This document shows, piece after piece, positions 27,501 to 39,500 of a DNA stretch of 64,000 nucleotides (position 1 is the stretch's first letter; every line of letters begins with the position of its first letter). Under the pieces are notes generated by a model. It ran no database searches. It saw only the letters and a program-made list of their open reading frames with translations, and was not told the DNA's origin. The position numbers and the translations under genes were made by a program. This stretch comes from Anodontia alba (lineage: Eukaryota > Mollusca > Bivalvia > Lucinida > Lucinidae): positions 33,929,136-33,993,135 of the forward strand of contig OZ024828.1 in the NCBI GenBank assembly GCA_964016985.1. The letters are read 5' to 3'.

Positions 27501-30500
27501 GAAGTTTCTATATTTTGTGCAAACAGTATAGACCCTGATCAGATGCCACATTATGTGGTGTTTGATCAGAGTCTACACTGTTTGCCAATGTCCCATTCAT
27601 GGGATGCCAGGCTTAAATGGGTTAAAATCTTTCTTAAAAATAGAAATGAGCTTTAATAAATTATGCACTTTGATATTTTATAGAGAACAGCAGTATGTAC
27701 AGATGTGGGCGGAACTTGAAGCCATGGTACGGGCCCACTCTGACACATCACCTATGCATCAAAAAGTGCTAGAGTGTTTGCTGGAGTGTAAGAAACCATC
27801 AGATGATGCAAAAGCTCGTAAACAAGGTGACAAGATTACCAGCAGAGAGGAGAAGATGGATGTGTCAGAAATGGAAAATACTTGGAAAGAACTTGATAGG
27901 TATTTGTGTTTTTGTAGCTTTGACCGTTACCACTTTCTCATCACGAAAACCTACCTATATAATTTGGACCCCTTAAACCCCACTTTTATATAGTAAAACT
28001 GGGGTTTACAGGGGTATACATTATTTTTGTTATTTCTGCTCAAAACCATAGATTGTGGGTACTCATTAGAACTGCCTAGCCAAGGCGGTTCTAACGAGTA
28101 CCCACAATCTATGTTTTGAACAGAAATATAAAAAATATCAGAATTTTTTATCTGAAAAATTGCCATTTTTTGGTGATAAAATTTTTAATATATTTGAATA
28201 GGCGTGTTTTCGTACTGTGGGCAAATTCAGCAGACAATAAATTGATACATTTTTCTTATTTTTCCCAGAAAATAGGCTCCCTATGCATGTACATTGTCGA
28301 ATCAGACTCTTCAGTGTTCATAGCTCCAGATAAGAAGGTGCTTCTAATGAGTACCAGTAACATGTTTTCATGGAGAAATATGAAAAATAGAAGTATGTTT
28401 TGGTAGAAGAAAGGGCCTTATCTGGGCATCCAGCTGGAGACCAGGAGGTAGCGAGTTTGACCCCCGCCGAGGTCGGCAACATTCTATTGTGGAGATTGAT
28501 CATGAAATATTTTCTACGGTCATTCTCTCCCTTCCGCTAATTCAAAAAGGGCAGTTGTCAGTTTCTGGTGAAAGAATGTGCACAATACTGGTTAACCGCT
28601 TAGAGGAATAAGCCTGCCCAGTAAACTTGTAGTTAGGTAAACTGACTGCGCTTGACATGATCCCACTGGGTTGACTGGGCCGTAAAACCTCAACACAAAC
28701 AAAGCAAATGCCTTATCTGGAACTAAAACCATTAAACAAACATTTTATACTGTAGAATGTATCATGAAAGGGTAAAGACCCTGATGAGACTGCCCCAGTG
28801 TGCATGATGAAAAGATACCTTTATACATGACATGATCCATTTGAAGTAGGACATGACCCATTTCAAATACATGTACTGTAATAATTTAAACACCTTCAAA
28901 GCTCCAGATAAGAGGAATATCCACATATTGTTAGCTCACCTGAGCCTTTAGGCTCATAGGTGAGCTTATAGTATAGACAGGCTCCACTGTACAGGGAAGT
29001 AATATCAGCAGGATTTTGGCACATAGCAAACTGTAGCAAAAGGATGTATAGAATAGGAAAATATTATGAGTTGAATGGTAGACAGGGATTTGACATAATG
29101 TGAGGCATGACAAGGAAATAGAGGTTTTATGGGCCATAATTATGCAGACAGCAAAAACTCAGATCAATCTATGCATTCACATATTTAGATAAGACCTTCG
29201 TTGTCCACTTAACAGAAATATTCAACAATTTAGAATGTCTCATCAAAGGGGGAAAGGCCTGGAGTGTCTATGATGATGCCAAGAATGACTTGCTCTGCAC
29301 AGTCATATATTTTTAAAAGCTGGGCCCAGTTGTTCAAAACTTAATGGAGTTGTTAGCTAATGTGACGTTAAAATTTTATCTTGAAATATGGCAAATACAT
29401 TGATATTTTTTCCTGAAAAAATGTGATTAGCTTTTGCATTACAAAAGCTACTCACATTTTTGCAGCAAAAATATTAGGTGTAATGATACAGTGATATATA
29501 TTGATGCATCAACATAGTAACTGCCATGATAATGCTATCGTGACAGTGTTTTTAACTACTGATAACTATCGCGGATAGTCTCTTCAGCTATCAGTAGTTT
29601 TGATAGTTTTTGTCCCTGTAGATTTTCTCCTTCTTTAATATCATTCTGATGCCTTTTTGTTTTGTCTAAATGAACGAAGTATGAGAACAAAAAGGGTTTC
29701 CGTTTTGCAAAAAATGTTTGTTAAAATGGTAGCAAAGCTGGTATTAGAGAGGGCAATAATGTTAAGTATCTTTTAAATGTAGTCCGATTTTATAAAATCA
29801 ATTAAATTCATTAAAATATATTGTGGTTTGGAGATGATGATAGTATTCAGATGCATAGTGATAGTATCATAACAGAGACATCTGTGATAGTGATAGTATC
29901 ATGATAGTCATAATTTGCAATGATAGTCAGTCCTACTAAAATTACCTTAGCTACAACAGTTAATGAGTTTGCCACTAACAAGCTCTTTAAGCCAACGATG
30001 CTTTGAACAAGTGGGCCCTGAATGGCTACCCCTGAAAGATTTTGTCACCATTTTGCAAAGGAGAAAAGGCTCACCAGTGTTTTAAAAGAAAAATGGAGGC
30101 TACTCTTATAGAGAAGAATTTGCTCCCCAGTGAGAAGGGAGACAAATATTTGTCAAAATTATTTCACGGAGCTGTATCTATTACCCTGTAACCAGGCCTA
30201 GCTAATGCATGTTTTCATGTACATGAAAATACAATTTCCTATCAACATGCACATCCTCAGTTACAGGCAGCTTTCTGTTGTACTCATCAACTGTGTAAGT
30301 GGGCAGCATAGACCAGCCCTGATCAGATTATATCACATGCTTTAAATACACATTCTCTCTTGACATGGCTCTATTTAATGGTTATGAAATACAAAAAAGA
30401 AATTAAGAATTGATGTGATCCATCTCTTATTCATTTTAAGCTTTTGCACTCTATAGGCTAAATCATCAGATAAAAAGTTGGTTATATTTTTATTATTTTT

Positions 30501-33500
30501 CACAGAAAATAAGACTTGACATTTCATTCAGATTGTCTCCAAAGGAGACAGTTTGAATAAAATATTGAGTCTTATTTTGTATGAAAGTATGATTTTTTTT
30601 TTTTTTTTAATTTTGTTTACTTTTATTTTTAGTCTGCAGGTTAAGGCTTGAGTTTTCAACTTCAGAACCTCTCTGTTGTGCAAGCACAAAATTAAGCTGC
30701 ACCCTTCTAGAGTTCGGCTGTACCCCTTTTCAATGTGTCGTTTAATAAATTTAAAAAAAAACAAAAAAACTATTTAAACTGTTTTTATGCCCCGAACTTC
30801 AAAGAAGTTGGAGGGGAATATTGCTTCTGGGTTGTTCGTCCATCCGTCCGTCCAGCCATCCTTCCGTCCGTCTGTCCATTCGTCACTCTTTTTGATGCAT
30901 AGTGATTTTTGATTCACCGTGAATGCTACTGTTTTGAAATTTCTTATATGGATTCCTCATGAAAAAATAGCTGACACGTATTTTTTTTCTTGACAGGATT
31001 ATGCCCCTTTTCTGAGTTATGGCCCTTTGAAAAAATATGGATGCAATCTTGTCAGCAAAATATCTCAAAAACTATTGAAGCTAGAGCCTTGAAACTTGAT
31101 AAATAGACTGGTAGTGATGAGTAGACAACTTGATTAACTTTTGAAGACATTTTGAAATATACTTCTTGAGTTATGGCCCTTTGTAATTTTGGGCATTTAT
31201 ACTTTGTCAGCAAAATATCTCAAAAACTGTTTGAGGTAGAGCCTTGAAACTTTGTAAATGGATTTGTAGTGATGAGTAGATGACCTGATTAACTTTTGAA
31301 GAAATTCTGAAAAATACTTCATGAGTAATGGCCCTTTGAATTTTTGGGCATTTTTACCTTGTCAGCAAAATATCTCAAAAACCGTTGGAGCTAGAGCCTT
31401 GAAACTTGATGAATAGACTGGTAGTGATGAGTAGACAACCTGATTAACTTTTGAAGAAATTTTGAAAAATACTTCTTGAGTTATGGCCCTTTATAATTTT
31501 GGGCTTTTTTACATTGTCAGCAAAATATCTCAAAAACTGTTAGAGCTAGAGCCTCGAAACTTAGTAAATGGATTTGTAGTGATGAGTAGATGACCTGATT
31601 AACTTTTGAAGAAATTCTGAAAAATACTTTATGAGTTATGGCCCTTTGTACTTTTGGGCATTTTTGCCTTGTCAGCTAAAATTCTCAAAAACTATTGAAG
31701 CTAGAGCCTTGAAGCTTGATAAATAGACTGGTAGTGATGAGTGGACAACCTGATTAACTTTGGAAGAAATTTTGAAATATACTTCTTGAGTTATGCCCCT
31801 TTGTAATTTTGGTTATTTTTACCTTGTCAGCAAAATATCTTAAAAACTGTTAAAGCTAGAGCCTTGAAACTTAGTAAATGGATTTGTAGTAGATGACCTG
31901 ATTAACTTTTGAAGAAATTCTGAAAAATACTTCATGAGTTGTGGCCCTTTGTATTTTTGGGCAATTTTACCTTGTCAGCAAAATATCTCAAAAACCGTTA
32001 GAGCTAGAGCCTTGAAACTTGATGACTAGACTGGTAGTGATGAGTAGACAACCTGATTAACTTTTGAAGAAATTTTGAAAAATACTTCTTGAGTTACGAC
32101 CTTTTGTAATTTTGGGCGTTTTTACCTTGTCAGGAAAATATCTCAAAAACTATTAGAGCTAGAGCCATGAAACTTAATAAATGGATTTATAGTGATGAGT
32201 AGATGACCTGATTAACTTTTGAAGAAATTCTAAAACATACTTCATGAGTTATGGCCCTTTGTAATTTTGGGCATTTTTACCTTGTCTGCAAAATATCAAA
32301 AACCATTGGAGCTAGAACCTTGAAACTTGATGAATAGACTGGTAGTGATGAGTAGACAACCTGATTAAATTTTGAAGAAAATTTTGAAAAATACTTCTTG
32401 AGTTATGGCCCTTTGTAATTTTTGACATTTTTATCTTGTCAGCAAAATATCTCAAAAACTGTCAGAGCTAGAGACTTGAAACTTGGTGAATTGATTGGTA
32501 ATGATGAGTAGATGACCTGATTAACTTTTGTGTAAATTCTGAAAAATATTTCATAAGTAATGGCCCTTTGTAAATTTGGTCATGTTTCCCTTGTCAGCAA
32601 AATATTTATAAACTATTGAAGCTGGAGCCTTGAAACTTGATGAATAGATTGGTAGTGATGAGTAGATGACCTGATTATGCCCCCAGTTTCGAATGAAATT
32701 GATGCTGCATATTATTTTGCCTTCGTTTGTCCGTCTGTCGGCTTGTCCGTTCGTCAAGCTTTTTTGTGCATGCCATATCTTAAGAACCCTGCATGCTAGG
32801 GTTTTGAAATTTTATATTTGGTTTCCCAATGAAAAAATAGCTGACCCGTATTTTTTTCCTTGTCCAGCATGTTTGTTAAGAGTTATGCTCCTTTCAAAAA
32901 AAATCAGAATTAAATCTTGTGAGCAAGATATCTTGAAAAGTATTTTAGCTGGGTTCTTGAAATTCGATATAGTGAGTGGGAATGATATGTAAATTACCTG
33001 ATAATATTTTGAGAGAATTCCATGAAAATATTGATAAAGTTACTGCCCTTTGCGGTTCTGCGCATTTTGACCTTGTCAGCAAGATATCTCGAAAAGTACT
33101 TAAGCTAGGGTCTTGAAATATTATATGCTGATTGGGGATGATGTGGAGATTACCTGATTTGTTTTTTTTGGGAATTCCATGAAAAATTGATGTAGTTATT
33201 ACCCTTTGTAGTTCCAGGCATTTTGACCTTGTCAGCAAGATATCTCAAAAAGTATTTAAGCCAGAGCTATGATATTTGGTATACTTATTGGGATTGAGGA
33301 GGAGATCACCTGATTAAATTTTGAACCAATTAAATGAAATGTTGGAGTTATGACCCTTCACAATTTCTGGCCATTTAATGTTGTTGCTTTATTGTGTATA
33401 GCATAAGTTTAGACACGTATGCTAATGTTTTGAAATTTCATATTTTAACTTCATAATACATTAACCTATAGATAATGTGCTATTCTATTCTGTTTTCACA

Positions 33501-36500
33501 CCTTCCACAGAAAAAAATGACCTTTCAGTCGTTAATTAAAGTCTTAAACCAGAAGGTCCCTTAGGCAGTTACCTGTGTGACGTAACTCTTCCCGCTCAAT
33601 TGACCACGTGTCAGTTTCTTTTCTGTGGACAAAGAAATTCAACAAGGATTATTTACCTGTGATAGAAATTTGGATTATTTCTTTCCTCACGGATAAATTT
33701 ATGTATCCTTGTGTTTCTTTTGTTTATTTATCACTCCTTTCACTTTCTGTGTTATTATTTAAAATTTTCAATTTTCGATTTCATGTATTTTTGACTGGTC
33801 TTTTTCCACATGCGTTTTGGTGACTCTCGCTATTTGGCACAACGCTCGTGCGCGATCAGTTCGATAGTCGTGTTTATATATGCAGAATATTTTTGTTCTT
33901 TTCGTTCCAGGTTATTCAGCAATTACGATATGTTTTTCCTGGACTTTTGTTTGCAGAGATCTTCAGTTGGCTAAAGATTCTCATGGTGGAGAAGCTGATT
34001 GTAAAGAACTTGTCAACCCTTGATGGGTTATAAGACAATTCTTTACTGATGGGAGCCCCACCCCATATGGCTATACTGCCGGGGTAAGACCCATCAAGGT
34101 GGCATCTTTGGGTACTTAGTATCCTATAAAGTCTAAGTCCACCAGTCACCAGTCACCAGTCACCAGTCACCAGTCAACCAGGCACCAGTCAATCAGCTTC
34201 ACCAGTCACCAGTCAATCAGGTGCCAGTCAACCAGGCACCAGTCACCAGTCATCCAGGTGCCAGTCAACCAGGCACCAGTCACCAGTCACCCAGTCACCA
34301 GTCACCAGTCACCCAGTCACCAGTCACCAGTCACCGATCAACCAGGCACCAGTCAACTAGTCTCCAGTAAATAATTTAATTATTTTCTGGAAAGACTTAG
34401 TTTCTGACATATTTCACCGGACAAAATAGTCACGTATACTAACTTCCGGTCATTATGTCTAATTATTTCACTGGGCAAAGTATCAATGATATTTCTGATA
34501 CTTATACCCGGTCATATTATTATATTATTTCTGATTTTTCACCAGGCAAACTTTTACAGAAAGTGTCTGGTCAATTTTTGCCTAATAATTAATTATCTTC
34601 GGGAAAAAGTTCGAATACTTGTGCCCTCTCAGTTTTCATATATAATCTCCCTTTTTCATCGGACTAGAGTTACGAATACTACTATCCGATCAATTTGTCA
34701 AATTACTTGTAACTTTACCGGGCAACAGTTACGAATATTAGTGTCCGGTCATTGTGTCGGGTAGCTAGTGTCAAAATAATGATTACTAATTCCCGAACAA
34801 TCTATTATCGTTCATAGAGCTCCATTCACGTTCAAGTCAATGGATATAGGTTATTAAGTGAAATACATAATAACTTTTTATACAAAAAAAAAAATTCTGT
34901 ACAGTCTTTCCCAAATCAGACTAGAATTTTTAATATTCCATTGACTTATTATAGGTGTGTAATTCCATTAATATTTTAAATTAACTTATGTTTTATCTCT
35001 TTTATCCGCTAGAAAGAGTTAAACTTCCGACTATAACAAAATTCTTACCGGGCAGCAGTTCGTAGACTAGTGCCAGGTCATTCAAATGATGTTTTATCTC
35101 TTTAATTCGCTAGAAAGCGGTTAAATTCCGGCTCTAACGAAAATTTCATCGGGAGGCACTTCGTAGAGTAGTGCCAGGTCATTCTAACGAAATTCCACCG
35201 GGCAGTAGTTTCGTAGACTTTGTGTCGGATTACTAGTGTGCGAGTAGTAGTCACTAGTACTCGCTCAACATATATTCATTTATAACCACTATAGACATGT
35301 ATAGTCTTGGATTATAGGTTATTGAATGACAGCGATGGGTTCTAATACCTAGTAGCCATTTATATTGTTGAATTCTGTCCAGTCACTTTTGAACTTGACT
35401 AAAATTCTATATATATATTTATTATTGAAAATGAATTAAGAATTATCGGTTACGATCAAATTCGCAATTCATTCACTAAGTGTAGAAGATACTTCCAGCT
35501 ATAATTATATCTCTTTTATTCGCTACAAAGAGATTAACTTCTTACATATTCACCTTATTCGGCTCTAGGGCAAAGGTGAACTATAAAACTATCGTTATTT
35601 ATAAGAAGAAAAATATACACGAAATATAAAAAAATTTTCTTCTTTCCTCCCCTGTTTTTCTTCTACATGCTCTGATATGTAATCAGCATGTAATCTAAGG
35701 AGTAAATTGACAAGAAAGTAGCAATCGATCTTTTCTACTTTCTATTAATTTTTCATTCTTAAGGTATCGGAAATTTACACCAACCAGATAAATAAATTAT
35801 TTATTTATTCGCTACCTCTCTAGATTACTACGATTTAAAATTCTAGTTGAGGTACATATTTTCCTTTTGCCTTTTCTACATGGAAAATAGTTGATCCGAT
35901 AAGCTATTATTCTATTTTATACTATCTTTTGATTGATTATATTAGAGTCTAGGTCAGTCGTGCTCTGTCTAAACTCTGCTATAAAATAATAAATAAGAAA
36001 AAAATCTTATATTTAGGCATAGATATAATTCGATACGTTCTTTACTTTGCCTGTTTTATTTTTTCTTCTGGATCATTTAAGACTACGATAGCAATATACC
36101 AGATATTTTTGCCTCAGTAAGAATCTATTACGCTGAAGATTCTTCATATTGGAATAATAATTTTATTATGATTATAATTCTAGACCCAATTAATCCTCGT
36201 ATATTATAGGTCTACTTTATCTTATTGAGGAATAGTTTTGCTTCGACTAGCTCTATACCTCTAATATTTTATTTATAAATAGAGTCCATGTCAATCAAAA
36301 TTTTCTTGCACTTTGGTATTGACAATGGATACATATTTAGTAAAGGCATTAATTATTCAGTACGTGACAGATTATTATTGCCTAAATTAGATTTTATATA
36401 CAATACTTTCCTTTTGATATTTTGTTTTATTGACTTTGTAACTATTCAGAAACTGCCAAAGTCAATCATTTCCTTCCTCTAAACTTACCGAAGCTCTAGA

Positions 36501-39500
36501 TTATGTTGATATATATTTTTGATATATGCTTAGAGGTTAATTAACGAGAGTTTACCTCATAATAGCAGATATTATTATAATTATATTAATCAATCTATAG
36601 TCTAGGCTTAGACAAAAGGGAAAACATCCTTAATTACGAGCCGGTAAAGAATTAAGACACTCTTAATTATCTCTTTACCCCTCCTTTATGTTTACATTCG
36701 TTAAAGGGATCATAGTAATTCTCGCTAAGAGTTCAAGTTCAGTTTGCGAATAATGCAAAGATTAATATCTTGATTTCCAGTCCGCATCAAAAATGGTCTA
36801 TATATATAGATAAATATCTTTTCCGAAACTGGATATTTATTTATTTTTCCACACAATAAGTCATTTCAAGATGTCGATGATTTTGAAATGCACTGCTTCA
36901 ATCTATAATATAAAATATGTTTATATTAACTTCACAACTTAGTAAGTGCTGCACCTACGTTCCTGGTCAGATCTTACTTTTGTGATACGTTTTTGAACAT
37001 ACTGAAAGTTTTCTCCGATTATACATTCGGTAAATAAACTTTCGAGTAGTATTTATGCTTTTAAACATTCAGATTATTTGATAATTGTTGGAGATAATAT
37101 ATTATTCCCATATTTATATATCTATCTTCATTATTTATCTTTCTCATCTTACTTTTAAATTAGATTGACCTTCTCGCTACGTTCCAGGTTTAAATCTAGC
37201 TAACATTGTGGAACAGTCACTTTTTTATTTCCTAAACAATATTTTAACATTTTTCTCAGTATTCAGAGCATAACGACTTCATGAATACTTGAAAATAATT
37301 CAATTCTACGCTTGTTAAACTAAGCCTAAAACAAGCCCTAGTTTTTTAGAATGGATATTATCCTTCGATTCAGTTCATGAAGATACATCCTTTTAGATCC
37401 CATTATCTCTATTTCAATCATTCAAAATTCTAATGACTAAGTACTCCTTTTCTACGTACGAATACAGAATATCGAGTCACTGTTGCTGCATATTGGTTAA
37501 AGATTAAACAAATTTTATCTTAAACCTATATGACGTTAAATTAATTATTATCTCTTTCATATACATGTTTTTACCCTTCCGTCAGGGATCGCGGTAATAA
37601 TATTATTACTCTCTATGGTTTACACATAGATCTCGAGAGTATATATATGTATTTTCTTCCTGAACTCATTTGCGAGTACGTAATTTGATATTTCAGGAAT
37701 TACCAATTATGCAGACATAGATTTTATTCTATTAATATTCAATTCTAAAAAAATTGATTGAATGTTTATCTATAAAATTTCCGGGCAGTAATTTTATAGA
37801 GAGTTATATGTTTAATAATTCCTTGCTTAAATAATAGTTACGCTTAACCTATGATTTATAGCGGGAATTTTGTTCAGTAGTATAATTCTTATTTAGTATT
37901 AATATATTTCTTACTATTCTTAAATATGTGTATAGAATAGTAATACTATCTCTTAACTTTTAAATTAAGTGTTTTTTGAGATTAATAATCAGTATTATTG
38001 TATAATCTTTCTTCAGAGATTATCACACTATTACTTTTTCTCTGAGTCCTTCTCTTTTTATGAACATTTTGATTCGTATCAAAGTGGATTTTTAACATTT
38101 CTTGATTTCCATGATTATTTACTCAGGAGTACTTTTCATGGCAATCTTCTGGTATAGAAAGATTCTATCCAGCTTATTTATTATTGCTTAATCTTATCAA
38201 TACGGTAAGATTTAGCCAAACTATGACCGTCATACAGTTTGCTGCGATCAACCTTATTCTTATCTCTCTTATTCTCTGTCAAACTCTTTAGTTATGATGT
38301 TGACAGTTTATTCTTTATTTTTTTTGTCAGGACATCAAACGCTTTTATATGTCTATGACAAAACTAATTATCAATGGTTTAGGTTGTTTTTTTTCTTCCC
38401 AGCAGTTATATGCAAACTCTGTATTATTTTATTGCTTGACTAAAAATTCGTTATACAATTAGTCTAGCAATAGTTTTAACCATTATGTTTGTCTATACCT
38501 TTTTTCTTCTGATGGATAACTTAGTTATAGTTAAGTTAACTCCATCTACTTTTATTATCTCCCCTTCTTTAATTTGATCAAGGGAAATAATTACACATTA
38601 TGGTTATTTTAAGTCTGTGTCTGTTCATCGGAAACTGTCCTGTCGCTCCAATTAACAGAATTTAATTAGTTTATAATTCTAATAGCTTAGACTATAACAA
38701 TTACATAGCTTCACATATCTAGAATTTTATCCAAAATATCTACATATGTCAGTTATCTATAGGAAACTCCACCGAGTAGACTTTTCCTTATTTATTCAAG
38801 ATCCTACATAGACTACTTACAGTGTATGGTCTTGGCTTTTTGTTTTACAAATTTTGTTTTCAAAATATTTCTATATTCCTAGCTTACTTTGCGATGGAAT
38901 ATTTATGTTATGTCTCAATGACTCCCTTTTCTTTTTGAAGCCAGTTGTTGTTTCCCAAAAAAAAAAAAAAAAAGGGGGGGGGGGGGGGGGGGCCAACTCT
39001 AGAGTCTACTAATATATATAAGGTTGTTAGATCATAACACCTTAAAGGTATGCTATTTTGTGAATCTAGATCATTCTTTCTATTAAATATAGAATTAGAA
39101 TGTATCTGATTCCTTTGAGTTTCCTGAGTCTTAACCAGAAGTGGTGAGATATTATTGGTGTTAGAATTAGGAGAGCACCTCCCTCCTATTCTGCAAATTC
39201 TAGCACATTATCTATAGGTTAATGTATTATGAAGTTAAAATGAAGTTTTTTAAAAGTAAAACATATTTTAACAAGTAATACTTAACCTATAGATAATCAA
39301 TTATCTCCCTCCGTCCACCCTCGCTTATCTCTCCTAATTGTGTCTATTGTTTTACACATAAAAGAAACTGACACGTGGTCAATTGAGCAGGAAGAGTTAC
39401 GTCACACAGGTAACTGCCTAAGGGACCTTCTGGTTTAAGACTTTAATTAACGACTGAAAGGTCGTTTTTTTCTGTGGAAGGTGTGAAAACAGAATAGAAT

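Noticed and set aside
27553..27993. A single-exon 146-residue protein
   Set aside because: The frame only contains the INTS13 exon 27684-27899; the flanks are a hairpin and a MITE.
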